Notes under the pieces: model-generated
What the model was told of the DNA's origin: nothing
The model's database searches: none
What the model saw: only the letters and a program-made list of their open reading frames with translations
Position numbers and translations under genes: made by a program
Shown here: positions 34,459 through 45,640 of the stretch, piece by piece
Layout: each line of letters starts with the position of its first letter
Position numbering within the stretch: position 1 is the stretch's first letter
Assembly (NCBI GenBank): GCA_965227045.1
Contig: OZ245718.1
Location: 372,001 to 436,000 of the forward strand
Reading direction: 5' to 3'
Source of the DNA: UBA10649 sp965227045
Lineage (GTDB): Bacteria; Actinomycetota; Actinomycetes; S36-B12
DNA: 64,000 nucleotides

Positions 34459-35177
34459 CAGCGGAGGACACGAGCGACAAGCCGGTCTCAGACCTCGAGT
34501 CGCCCGCGGAGATCCGGGCCGAGGTACTGCTCCTCGAGCGTGCCATCGGCGGCATCCGCGGAATGATCGACTCCAGCGTCCCGACTGTTGTCTTCGTCAT
34601 CGCCTACGTGATCCCGCCGAACAACCTGCAGGCTGCCGTCATCGCAGCTCTGGTCGCGGGGCTGATCATCGTCGTGTGGCGCGCGATCAGGCACGAGCCG
34701 ATGCAGCAGGTGTTCTACGGATTCGTCGGCGTCGCGATCTCCGCGTTCTTCGCGTGGCGCACCGGCAAGGCGGAGAACTACTTCCTGCCCGGCTTCCTGC
34801 AGAACCTGGGTTACGGACTCGCGTTCCTCATCAGCATCATCGTGCGCTGGCCACTCATCGGAGTGGCCATGGGCTTCCTCACCGGCGAGGGCACGCGCTG
34901 GCGGCAGGACCCGCCGCTGCGTCGGGTCTACGGAGCCGCGTCGTGGATCTGGGTCGGCCTGTTCTTCGGTCGCCTTGCGGTGCAGGTGCCGCTGTACTTC
35001 GCTGGTGCGGTAGCGGCGCTCGGTGTCATGAAGATCGTCATGGGCATTCCGCTCTACGTTGCGGCCGCATACTTCACGTATCGCCTGCTGCGACCCGTGT
35101 GGGTTGCGAAACGAGGGGCGAAGGCGGCCATTGCTGACGGCGAGCAGAACGCGGAGACGACGCCGGATCAGGCGTGA
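34455..35177 (+). CDS. DUF3159 domain-containing membrane protein
   Basis: A 240-residue protein with about six membrane segments and the DUF3159 features IRGMIDSSVPTVVFVIAY, NYFLPGFLQNLGYGLAFLIS and RRVYGAASWIW. The function is unknown. Placement directly beside two TrkA genes hints at an ion-transport role, but that is only context. Its 3' end overlaps the convergent trkA-like gene by 10 nt. Confidence 0.87.
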   Translation: MTAEDTSDKPVSDLESPAEIRAEVLLLERAIGGIRGMIDSSVPTVVFVIAYVIPPNNLQAAVIAALVAGLIIVVWRAIRHEPMQQVFYGFVGVAISAFFAWRTGKAENYFLPGFLQNLGYGLAFLISIIVRWPLIGVAMGFLTGEGTRWRQDPPLRRVYGAASWIWVGLFFGRLAVQVPLYFAGAVAALGVMKIVMGIPLYVAAAYFTYRLLRPVWVAKRGAKAAIADGEQNAETTPDQA

Positions 35178-35827
35178 CCGAGCAGGCGCTGCAGTTCTCC
35201 CTCTTGATCCGGAGACGCGACGAACAGCAATTCATCGCCGGCATCAAGGGGATCATCGGCCGAAGGCGCGAATACGCGAGGACCGCGCACAATCGCGACG
35301 AGCGCAGTGTCCGTGGGCCAGTTCTGGTCGCCGACCCGTGCGCCGACGACGGGGGAGTCGGTCGACAAGGTGATCTCGACGAGGTTCGCGTCGCCCTGAC
35401 GGAAGGTGAACAGTCGCACCAGATCGCCGACGCTTACGGCCTCCTCGACCAGCGCGGAGAGCATGCGCGGCGTGGAGACGGCGACGTCGACTCCCCACGA
35501 CTCGTCGAACATCCATTCGTTCTTGGGGTGGTTGACGCGGGCGACGACTCGGGGCACCCCGTACTCGGTCTTCGCGAGCAGTGACACGACGAGGTTGACC
35601 TTGTCGTCACCTGTTGCCGCCACCACGACCTGGCACTGCGACAGCATCGCCTCGTCGAGTGCGGAGATCTCGCACGCATCCGCGAGCAACGTGTCCGCGC
35701 CCTCGACGATCCCGGGACGAGCAAGTTGCGCATCGCGATCGATGAGCAGCACCTGGTGCCCGTTGCCGACGAGCTCGCGCGCGATGGCCCGTCCGACCTT
35801 GCCCGCACCAGCGATTGCGACGCGCAT
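35168..35827 (-). CDS. TrkA-family potassium-uptake regulatory protein (second of pair)
   Basis: A 219-residue protein with an RCK_N Rossmann domain (MRVAIAGAGKVGRAIAREL; acidic nucleotide-binding residue in LLIDRDA) and an RCK_C domain (about 140-219, SPVVGARVGDQNWP). TrkA/Ktr proteins gate potassium channels and transporters in response to NAD(H), ATP or c-di-AMP. The start overlaps the stop of its paralogue by 1 nt. Together they probably regulate the divergent APC permease. Confidence 0.88.
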   Translation of the reverse strand: MRVAIAGAGKVGRAIARELVGNGHQVLLIDRDAQLARPGIVEGADTLLADACEISALDEAMLSQCQVVVAATGDDKVNLVVSLLAKTEYGVPRVVARVNHPKNEWMFDESWGVDVAVSTPRMLSALVEEAVSVGDLVRLFTFRQGDANLVEITLSTDSPVVGARVGDQNWPTDTALVAIVRGPRVFAPSADDPLDAGDELLFVASPDQEGELQRLLGHA

Positions 35828-36489
35828 CAGTTGGCCACCGGTCCGTTGTCGAATGACTGCTCCACGCGCTCGCGCAGTTCCTGGCCGAACAGGGCGTGGA
35901 TGATGTCGCCGTCCTGGATGACGGACTCGTCTGTGGGGACGAACGCGGTCCCGTAACGCGTGATGAAGGCAAGACGGGCACCGGATGCCTCTTCGAGATC
36001 TCGCGCGCGACGGCCGATCCACTTGGGGCCGACGTGGACCTCGGCGAGTACGACAGACCCGCTGGGATCCTGGTACTCGGACTGAGCGCCCAGCGGAACG
36101 AGGCGTCGCATGATCTGCTCGGCGGTCCAGGAGACGGTGGCGACGGTGGGAATGCCCAGGCGCTGGTAGACCTCGGCACGGCGCGGGTCGTAGATGCGGG
36201 CCACGACCTGCTCGACGCCGTAGGTCTCGCGGGCAACGCGCGCGGCCAGGATGTTGCTGTTGTCGCCGCTGCTCACCGCAGCGAAAGCGTGCGCCCGCTC
36301 GATGCCGGCCGATTCGAGGGTTTCCCGGTCGAAGCCGACCCCCTTGACGATCTGGCCCTTGAACTCCGGGCCGAGCTTGCGGAATGCGTCCGGCTCCTGG
36401 TCGACGATGGCGACCGAATGGCCCATCTCATCGAGCCGGTGCGCCAGAAGCGACCCGACGCGGCCGCAGCCAAGGATCACGATGTGCAC
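35827..36489 (-). CDS. TrkA-family potassium-uptake regulatory protein (first of pair)
   Basis: A 220-residue RCK protein: MHIVILGCGRVGSLLAHRL with SVAIVDQEPDAF in the nucleotide site, and a C-terminal RCK_C domain (VHVGPKWIGRRARDLEEASG). It is paralogous to the downstream gene; the tandem pair may form a hetero-oligomer. The GTG start is 7 nt after a minus-strand TAGCGT -10 box (36502-36497), so a leaderless transcript is likely. It is divergent from the permease gene, 38 nt apart. Confidence 0.88.
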   Translation of the reverse strand: MHIVILGCGRVGSLLAHRLDEMGHSVAIVDQEPDAFRKLGPEFKGQIVKGVGFDRETLESAGIERAHAFAAVSSGDNSNILAARVARETYGVEQVVARIYDPRRAEVYQRLGIPTVATVSWTAEQIMRRLVPLGAQSEYQDPSGSVVLAEVHVGPKWIGRRARDLEEASGARLAFITRYGTAFVPTDESVIQDGDIIHALFGQELRERVEQSFDNGPVAN

Positions 36490-36496
36490 GGTCGAA

Positions 36497-36521
36497 CGCT
36501 ACACGCACCGGGCATTAGGCT
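36497..36521. promoter_or_regulatory. Divergent leaderless promoters of the trkA pair and the KimA-like permease
   Basis: On the minus strand TAGCGT (36502-36497) precedes the trkA GTG by 7 nt. On the plus strand TAGGCT (36516-36521) precedes the permease GTG at 36528 by 6 nt. The two -10 boxes are only 13 bp apart, so both promoters probably compete for polymerase. Confidence 0.55.
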
Positions 36522-36527
36522 CGCGGC

Positions 36528-38465
36528 GTGTCGATGAGCGATGTAGTCAAGCGCGTCTTCCTGGGAAGGGCGCTGCGCAGCGAGGGCCTTGGCGACACGC
36601 TTCTTCCGAAGCGAATCGCTCTGCCGGTGTTCGCGAGCGACGCGCTCTCGTCGAACGCGTACGCGACGCAGGAAATTCTCATCACCCTCGGACTCGGCGG
36701 CGCGTCGCTCTACGCCTACGGGCCATGGATCGCGCTCATGGTCGTGGTCATCTACTTCACCGTTGTCGCGTCATACCGCCAGAACGTCCACGCGTATCCC
36801 AGCGGCGGCGGCGACTACGAGGTCGTATCGGTGAACCTCGGGCCGAACTGGGGAGTGTTCGTCGCGAGCGCACTTCTCATCGACTATGTGCTCACGGTCG
36901 CTGTCTCGATCTCATCCGCTGTCGAGAACCTCGGGTCGACGATCCCGTTCGTCGAACTGCACTCCGTGTGGTTCGCCGTGGGATTCATCGTCATCATCTC
37001 CCTGCTCAACCTGCGCGGCGTGAAGGAGTCGGGTGCGTTCTTCGCGATCCCCGTCTACTTCTTCATCGCATCGATCTTCATCATGATCGGCGCCGCCGCT
37101 GTGCAGCTGGCCATGGGCAACGACCTCCAGGCGGAGAGCGCCAACTGGCAGATCGTCGCTGAGGAGACGTTCACGGGAGCGGCGCTGATCTTCCTGGTCG
37201 CCCGTGCGTTCTCCAGCGGCACCACCGCGCTCACCGGGATCGAGGCCATCTCGAACGGCGTTCCCGCGTTCAAGAAGCCCAAGTCGAAGAACGCGGCGAC
37301 AACCCTCCTGCTGCTCGGCGTCATCTCGATGTCGATGTTCGCCGGCATCACCTGGCTGGCATTGAAGACCAACGTGCATGTGACGCTTCATGACGACGAG
37401 TTGATCGGGCTGCCGGCGGGGCAGGCACAGAAGACGGTGATCGTGCAGATCGCCGACGCGGTCTTCAGCGGAATGCCCTGGGCAGTGCTCGTGATCGCGC
37501 TCGCGACTGCGGTCATCTTGGCGCTCGCGGCGAATACCGCATTCAACGGCTTCCCGGTGCTCGGCTCCATCCTCGCGAAGGACGGCTACCTGCCGCGTCA
37601 GCTGCACACTCGCGGCGACCGGCTCGCCTTCAGCAATGGCATCCTCAGCCTCGCGGCGATGGCCATCGTGCTCGTCCTCATCTACCAGGCATCCGTCAGC
37701 GGTCTGATCAACCTCTACATCCTCGGTGTCTTCGTCTCGTTCAGCCTCAGCCAGCTCGGGATGGTCAAGCATTGGACGCGACATCTGCTGTCCGAGTCCG
37801 ACCCGGGCGAACGTCGGCGCATGATGCGGTCGCGGATCATCAACGCCTTCGGCCTGGTCATGACCACCTCGGTGCTGATCATCGTGCTCGTCACGAAGTT
37901 CACCAAGGGCGCCTGGATCGTCGTCATCGCGATGCCGCTGATCTTCCTGCTCATGCGCGGCATTCATAAGCATTACGAGCGGGTCAGCACCGAGATCATG
38001 GTCGTCGACCGCGAGATGATGACGCTGCCGACGCGCGTGCACGTGCTCGTCCTCGTGTCGAAGCTGCACAAGCCGACGATGCGCGCGCTGATGTACGCGC
38101 GAGCCACGCGGCCGACTGTTCTCGAGGCGATCACTGTCGACGTCGACAGCGAGGACACCGCTCGTCTGCAGTCCGAGTGGGAGCGCCGCGACATTCCGGT
38201 CACGTTGAAGGTGCTCGCGTCTCCTTATCGCGAGATCACTCGCCCGATCCTCGACTATGTACGCACCCTGAAGTCCGACAATCCAAACGACCTCATCACG
38301 GTCTACATCCCCGAGTACGTGGTCGGGCGCTGGTGGGAGCACCTGCTCCACAACCAGTCCGCGCTGCGACTGAAGAGCCGACTGCTGTTCACGCCGGGCG
38401 TCATGGTGACGAGCGTTCCTTGGCAGCTCAAGTCGAGCGAGCTCGCCGCCGACCGCGAAGACTGA
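36528..38465 (+). CDS. APC-superfamily permease, KimA-like (probable potassium importer)
   Basis: A 645-residue protein with about 12 membrane helices in the first 450 residues and a cytoplasmic C-terminal domain (from about 470; REMMTLPTRVHVLVLVSKLH). The N-terminal LPVFASDALSSNAYATQEIL and YPSGGGDYEVV match the KimA/YdaO group of potassium/proton symporters. The adjacent TrkA proteins support potassium as cargo. Amino acid transport is the alternative, since the superfamily is named for it. No c-di-AMP (ydaO) riboswitch fits, because the mRNA appears leaderless. Confidence 0.82.
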   Translation: MSMSDVVKRVFLGRALRSEGLGDTLLPKRIALPVFASDALSSNAYATQEILITLGLGGASLYAYGPWIALMVVVIYFTVVASYRQNVHAYPSGGGDYEVVSVNLGPNWGVFVASALLIDYVLTVAVSISSAVENLGSTIPFVELHSVWFAVGFIVIISLLNLRGVKESGAFFAIPVYFFIASIFIMIGAAAVQLAMGNDLQAESANWQIVAEETFTGAALIFLVARAFSSGTTALTGIEAISNGVPAFKKPKSKNAATTLLLLGVISMSMFAGITWLALKTNVHVTLHDDELIGLPAGQAQKTVIVQIADAVFSGMPWAVLVIALATAVILALAANTAFNGFPVLGSILAKDGYLPRQLHTRGDRLAFSNGILSLAAMAIVLVLIYQASVSGLINLYILGVFVSFSLSQLGMVKHWTRHLLSESDPGERRRMMRSRIINAFGLVMTTSVLIIVLVTKFTKGAWIVVIAMPLIFLLMRGIHKHYERVSTEIMVVDREMMTLPTRVHVLVLVSKLHKPTMRALMYARATRPTVLEAITVDVDSEDTARLQSEWERRDIPVTLKVLASPYREITRPILDYVRTLKSDNPNDLITVYIPEYVVGRWWEHLLHNQSALRLKSRLLFTPGVMVTSVPWQLKSSELAADRED

Positions 38466-38469
38466 CGAC

Positions 38470-39651
38470 ATGACCAATGCGCCGGCACTCGGCGTTGGCG
38501 ACGAGCGAATCGTCGAGGCCGGTCCGATCGCGCACGGTGGACACGTCATCGCTCACTCCGACGGCCGCACGCTATTTGTTCGTCATGCGCTGCCGGGGGA
38601 GTCCGTTCGCGTACGGGTCACCGAGATCAACAAGCGCATCGTCCGCGCGGACGCGGTCGAGATCCTCACCGCCTCGCCGGACCGGGTCGTCGCTCCGTGC
38701 CCGTGGTCGCGTCCGGATGCGTGCGGGGGATGCGACTTCCAGCACGCGAGCCTGCCCGCGCAGCGAGCTCTCAAGACGACGGTGCTCGGCGACGCGCTCA
38801 GTCGATTCGGCAAGGTCGACGACCTCGCTGATCGCGTGACAGTCGAGGAACTGCCGGGCGCTCCAGACGGACTGCGCTGGCGTACTCGCATGCGCTGGGG
38901 AGTCACGCGCGGCGGGGATCTCGGGCTGCGCGCTCATCGACGCCATCGAGTCGTCCCCGTCGACTCGTGCCTGCTCGCCGCTGGCGGTCTGGACGTCAGC
39001 GACATCGGACCCGCGCCGCGCGATACCGACGAGGTCGTCGTCGCGCTCGGGTCGGACGGCGTTGTCGGCCGAGAGCACGAGCGCGTGCGCCAGGAGGTCG
39101 CCGGACGCGAGTGGAAGGTCTCCGCGGGCAGCTTCTGGCAGGTGCATCCGGCTCTCCCGCTGATGCTGCAGGAGGTCGTGGTCGCGCAGGGCCGGCCCCA
39201 GCCCGGTCAGACGTGGTGGGACCTGTACTGCGGAGCGGGACTGCTCTCCGCCGCGATTGCGGCCGAGGTCGGCGCAGACGGCAGCGTCGACGCCGTCGAG
39301 TTGTCGCACGACTCGATCCGCGAGGGCCGCCGCGCGCTTCACGACCTGCCGCAGGTACGGCTCCACACCCAGGACGTCGGCCGCTGGCTGCGAGACAAGC
39401 CGGTGGGCCACTCCCCGGACGGCGTGGTCCTCGACCCGCCGCGGGCCGGCGCGGGGGCCGACGTGGTCAACGCGATCGCCGATCACGGCGTGCCGGTGGT
39501 CGTCTACGTGGCCTGCGACCCGGTCGCCCTGGGCCGCGATGTGGCGCTGTTCGGCGCGCGTGGCTACCGTCTGGACGAGGTCCGCGCCTTCGACGCGTTC
39601 CCTATGACCCACCACTTCGAGACCGTCGCCCGGCTGGTGAGACTCAACTAG
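38470..39651 (+). CDS. TrmA/RlmCD-family RNA (uracil-5-)-methyltransferase
   Basis: A 393-residue protein: N-terminal TRAM domain (about 8-65), a cysteine cluster CPWSRPDACGGCDF that binds a [4Fe-4S] centre in RumA-type enzymes, and a C-terminal SAM domain with DLYCGAGLLSAAIA, VLDPPRAGAG and the catalytic-region YVACDPVALGRD. It should methylate C5 of a uridine in rRNA or tRNA; which one is not clear. The cluster has three close cysteines plus one upstream, consistent with an iron-sulfur site. It follows the permease by 4 nt and is probably cotranscribed. Confidence 0.85.
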   Translation: MTNAPALGVGDERIVEAGPIAHGGHVIAHSDGRTLFVRHALPGESVRVRVTEINKRIVRADAVEILTASPDRVVAPCPWSRPDACGGCDFQHASLPAQRALKTTVLGDALSRFGKVDDLADRVTVEELPGAPDGLRWRTRMRWGVTRGGDLGLRAHRRHRVVPVDSCLLAAGGLDVSDIGPAPRDTDEVVVALGSDGVVGREHERVRQEVAGREWKVSAGSFWQVHPALPLMLQEVVVAQGRPQPGQTWWDLYCGAGLLSAAIAAEVGADGSVDAVELSHDSIREGRRALHDLPQVRLHTQDVGRWLRDKPVGHSPDGVVLDPPRAGAGADVVNAIADHGVPVVVYVACDPVALGRDVALFGARGYRLDEVRAFDAFPMTHHFETVARLVRLN

Positions 39652-39695
39652 GTAACGATCACGGGGTCCCGGTCGAATAGTGGCCGGTGATGAGA

Positions 39696-39713
39696 TATCT
39701 TGACGTCAAGATA
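39696..39713. promoter_or_regulatory. 18-bp perfect palindrome TATCTTGACGTCAAGATA upstream of acnA (candidate operator)
   Basis: The palindrome lies 28 nt before the acnA start codon, in the only intergenic gap of this region (90 nt). It differs from the corynebacterial AcnR site. The embedded TTGACG could also be a -35, but no matching -10 follows at 17 nt. Confidence 0.6.
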
Positions 39714-39741
39714 CTTTTGGAACGACCTGAGGAGAACGCCG

Positions 39742-42399
<2,658 letters not shown>

Positions 42400-42407
42400 G
42401 CGGACGC

Positions 42408-42797
42408 ATGGCGCGGGCTGACCAGCCGGGGTGGCCGCGTGACCTGCCGCCAGCGGGCACCGAGGAGTTCGACGACAAGGTTACCGGCTGGCTGCTGGAT
42501 CGCGCCCCGGCCGACCTGCGGTCGTCCCCGGTGCGGCACCTGCCGATCGCGCTCGTGCGCGTGGTGGCGCACGTGGTCGCCGCGGAACTGGACGGCATGC
42601 GTGCGGCCTACGCCTCGGCGAGGGTCGAGATGACCGGCTACCTGACCGCTGACCAGATCGCCGTGGTTCAGGCGGCCCTCGAGGCCGAGGGCGCCCGGCT
42701 GCTGGGCGTCCAGCGCGAGGTGGCCCTCGTGGAGGGGGCCCTGGTCGACGCCGCGCGACGGGCTCGTCATCCGGTGCAAAACGGTCCCATCGCCTAG
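42408..42797 (+). CDS. Conserved hypothetical protein between acnA and dxs
   Basis: A 129-residue helical protein starting 8 nt after the acnA stop. Sequence features are an N-terminal WPRDLPPAGTEEF, a central RHLPIALVRVVAHVVAAEL helix and a C-terminal coiled-coil-like stretch (LEAEGARLLGVQREVALVE). I recognise it only by position: small uncharacterised proteins occupy this slot in related genomes. No function is suggested. Its 3' end carries the TAGACT -10 box of dxs. Confidence 0.7.
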   Translation: MARADQPGWPRDLPPAGTEEFDDKVTGWLLDRAPADLRSSPVRHLPIALVRVVAHVVAAELDGMRAAYASARVEMTGYLTADQIAVVQAALEAEGARLLGVQREVALVEGALVDAARRARHPVQNGPIA

Positions 42798-42800
42798 ACT
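42795..42800 (+). promoter_or_regulatory. -10 box TAGACT of dxs
   Basis: TAGACT overlaps the stop codon of the preceding gene and lies 9 nt before ATG 42810 (3 nt before the alternative GTG 42804), indicating a very short or absent leader. Confidence 0.45.
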
Positions 42801-42809
42801 CAGGTGGTC

Positions 42810-44747
42810 ATGCCGGAGCGAGAGGAAGCCACCTTGATCGAGGGCATTCGTGATCCTCGCGACGTGCGCGCGCTGGCTCCCGAGCAGCTCCCGGCGCTGG
42901 CCGCGGAGATCCGCGAGTTCCTCGTCGAGAAGGTCTCCGCCACCGGCGGCCACCTCGGTCCGAACCTCGGCGTCGTCGAGATGACCATCGCGCTGCACCG
43001 CGTGTTCCGCTCTCCCGACGACATGATCGTGTGGGACACCGGCCACCAGGCATACGTCCACAAGATCCTCACCGGCCGCTCCGCCGACTTCGAGACGCTC
43101 AAGCAGAAGGGCGGGCTCTCGGGCTACCCGAGCCGCGTGGAGAGCGCCCACGACCTCGTCGAGAACAGCCACGCATCGACGGCGCTGTCGTACGCCGACG
43201 GACTCGCGAAGGCGTGGGAGCGACGCGGCCTGCTCGGCAGCCAGCACGTCGTCGCTGTCATCGGTGACGGCGCGCTCACCGGCGGCATGGCCTGGGAGGC
43301 GCTGAACAACATCGCCACCTCGGACCGGCCGATGGTCATCGTCGTCAACGACAATGCGTGGTCCTACTCGCCGACCATCGGCGGCATGGCCCACCACCTC
43401 GCGACGCTGCGCACCACCCGCGGCTACGAGAAGTTCATGAAGTGGGGCAAGCGCGTCCTGCGCCAGACGCCCGTCGTGGGGGAGCCTGTCTACGGCGCTC
43501 TGCACGGGTTCAAGAAGGGCGTCAAGGACATCGTCGCCCCGCAGGGCCTGTTCGAGGACCTGGGACTGAAGTACATCGGCCCGATCGACGGCCACGACGA
43601 GCAGGAGATGGAGTTCGCGCTCTCCCGCGCGAAGGCGTTCCCCGGGCCGGTCATCGTGCACGCGATCACGCACAAGGGACGCGGTTACCGACCCGCCGAG
43701 CTCGACAAGGCCGACCACTTCCACGGTGTTCCGATCTTCGACCCCGAGACCGGCCTGCCCGTCAAGGCCACCGGACCCACGTGGACCGGCGCGTTCTCCG
43801 ACGAGCTTGTCGCGATCGGGCACGAGCGTCCCGACGTCGTCGCGATCACCGCAGCAATGCTCGGCCCTACCGGCCTCGACAAGTTCGCGAAGGTCTTCCC
43901 CGAGCGCACCTACGACGTCGGCATCGCCGAGCAGCACGCTGTCACCTCGGCGGCAGGCATGGCCTACGGGGGACTGCATCCGGTCATCGCGCTCTACGCG
44001 ACCTTCCTCAACCGCGCCTTCGACCAGGTGCTCATGGACTGCGCCCTCCACAACGCTGGAGTCACGTTCGTCCTTGATCGCGCAGGAGTCACCGGCGACG
44101 ACGGCCCGAGCCACAACGGCATGTGGGACATGGCGATGCTGCAGGTCGTCCCCGGTCTTCGCATCGCGGCCCCGCGCGACGAGGCTACGTTGCGGTCGTC
44201 ACTGCGCGAGGCCGTCGCTGTCGACGATGCAGTCACAGTCGTCCGCTTCCCGAAGGGCGCCCTCGGCCCCAAGATCCCCGCGCTGCGATCCGAGCAGGGC
44301 TACGACGTGCTCGCGGAGTCCGGCACGCCCGACGTGCTCATCGTCAGCATCGGCGCCTTTGCCGAGCTGTGCATCGACGTGGCAGAGCGCCTGCGCGCGC
44401 AGGGCATCGGCGTTCTCGTCGTCGACCCGGTCTGGGTCAAGCCGCTTCCCGACGCGCTCGTCCCGCTCGCCTCATGCGCGCGCCTCGTGGTCGTCGTCGA
44501 GGACGGCATCCGCACCAGCGGCGTCGGTGCATCGGTCAGCCAGCAGCTGCGCGACAACGGTGTCGAGGTTCCGGTGCGCAATGTCGGCATCCCGGAGAAG
44601 TTCCTTGAGCATGGCAAGCGGTCTGAGGTTCTCGTCGACTGCGGGCTCACGGCGCAGGAGATCTCACGATCGATCGTCGAGGCGGTAGCGCACCGTTCCG
44701 AAGCGCAGCGATCGTCAGTGACGAGTTCGGCCGACCTCCAGGCCTGA
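42810..44747 (+). CDS. dxs: 1-deoxy-D-xylulose-5-phosphate synthase
   Basis: A 645-residue thiamine diphosphate enzyme that condenses pyruvate and glyceraldehyde 3-phosphate, the first step of the MEP isoprenoid pathway. The N-terminal segment has GGHLGPNLGVVEMTIALH and the TPP/Mg motif GDGALTGGMAWEALNN; the transketolase-type Pyr domain has YDVGIAEQHAVTSAAG; the C-terminus has VRFPKGALG and VEDGIRTSGVG. ATG 42810 is preferred; GTG 42804 adds two residues. It has its own -10 box, so it need not depend on the acnA promoter. Confidence 0.96.
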   Translation: MPEREEATLIEGIRDPRDVRALAPEQLPALAAEIREFLVEKVSATGGHLGPNLGVVEMTIALHRVFRSPDDMIVWDTGHQAYVHKILTGRSADFETLKQKGGLSGYPSRVESAHDLVENSHASTALSYADGLAKAWERRGLLGSQHVVAVIGDGALTGGMAWEALNNIATSDRPMVIVVNDNAWSYSPTIGGMAHHLATLRTTRGYEKFMKWGKRVLRQTPVVGEPVYGALHGFKKGVKDIVAPQGLFEDLGLKYIGPIDGHDEQEMEFALSRAKAFPGPVIVHAITHKGRGYRPAELDKADHFHGVPIFDPETGLPVKATGPTWTGAFSDELVAIGHERPDVVAITAAMLGPTGLDKFAKVFPERTYDVGIAEQHAVTSAAGMAYGGLHPVIALYATFLNRAFDQVLMDCALHNAGVTFVLDRAGVTGDDGPSHNGMWDMAMLQVVPGLRIAAPRDEATLRSSLREAVAVDDAVTVVRFPKGALGPKIPALRSEQGYDVLAESGTPDVLIVSIGAFAELCIDVAERLRAQGIGVLVVDPVWVKPLPDALVPLASCARLVVVVEDGIRTSGVGASVSQQLRDNGVEVPVRNVGIPEKFLEHGKRSEVLVDCGLTAQEISRSIVEAVAHRSEAQRSSVTSSADLQA

Positions 44748-44771
44748 TGCCAGTCTGGTTAGGTAGCGACC

Positions 44772-45605
44772 ATGGGTGACATCGGCTGGCTGCCATGGCG
44801 ACCCGCACTTGTCATCGCCGCTGTCCTGGTCGTGGTGATGCTCGCCCTTCGCGCCAGCCCCCGTACCAGATCGGCATCGTCGCTGATCGGGCAGCTCGCG
44901 CTCCTGCTCGGCCTGTACGCCGTGTGGCAGTACGCGGGAACGATCTCGCTCGGCGGACTCGACTCGGCTCACGATGCAGGACTGTGGATCGCCGACGTGC
45001 AGGCATCTCTGCACTGGCCGCTCGAGTCGTCGTTCCAAGGACCGGTGCTGGACATCGACTGGCTCGGCAGGGCGGCCGACATCTACTACATCGTCATGCA
45101 TGTGTCGGTGTTCATGATCACGCTGGCGTGGGTCCTGTTCTTCCGACGCCCGGACTGGCCGTTCGTCAGAACGACCGTGGTCATCCTCACCGGCGCGTGC
45201 CTGCTCCTGCAGTACAAGCCGGTTGCGCCTCCGCGCCTGATTCCCGAGCTCGGTGTTGTCGACACCGCGGCCGTTCACAACCTGTCGGTGTACGGAGCGA
45301 TTCCTGGCGCGAACCAGTTCGCGGCCATGCCATCCGTTCACGTCGCGTGGGCTGCCGCGGTGGCGCTGATCATCATCGTCGTGGCACGCACGAAATGGAG
45401 ATGGCTGGCGTTGGCCTATCCGATCGCCACGACCTGGGTGGTCATCGCCACGGGCAACCACTTCATCCTGGACGGGGTTGTGGCGGTCGCTCTGCTCGGG
45501 CTGGCTGTCGGCATCACACTGGCGTTTCCCTCGCAGCGTCCACAGCGTTGGAAGCACTCTGCGAAGTCCGCGGCCGCGCCTGTGCAAGCCTGCGCGACGT
45601 GTTAG
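44772..45605 (+). CDS. PAP2-superfamily membrane phosphatase (Aur1/inositolphosphotransferase-like)
   Basis: A 277-residue protein with about six membrane helices. PAP2 signature residues are present: KPVAPPRLIPELG, MPSVHVAWAA (His) and ATGNHFILDGVVAV (His, Asp). Members dephosphorylate or transfer phospholipid head groups; the split motifs resemble the PAP2_3 subgroup, which includes inositol phosphoryl transferases. The true substrate is unknown. The ATG lies 24 nt after dxs. Confidence 0.8.
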   Translation: MGDIGWLPWRPALVIAAVLVVVMLALRASPRTRSASSLIGQLALLLGLYAVWQYAGTISLGGLDSAHDAGLWIADVQASLHWPLESSFQGPVLDIDWLGRAADIYYIVMHVSVFMITLAWVLFFRRPDWPFVRTTVVILTGACLLLQYKPVAPPRLIPELGVVDTAAVHNLSVYGAIPGANQFAAMPSVHVAWAAAVALIIIVVARTKWRWLALAYPIATTWVVIATGNHFILDGVVAVALLGLAVGITLAFPSQRPQRWKHSAKSAAAPVQACATC

Positions 45606-45640
45606 GGAACCAATCGGCTGGGTTGTACGGCCGTAGCGAG

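Noticed and set aside
36489..36528. c-di-AMP (ydaO/kimA) riboswitch upstream of the KimA-like permease
   Set aside because: Only 38 nt separate the divergent genes and the transcript appears leaderless, leaving no room for an aptamer.
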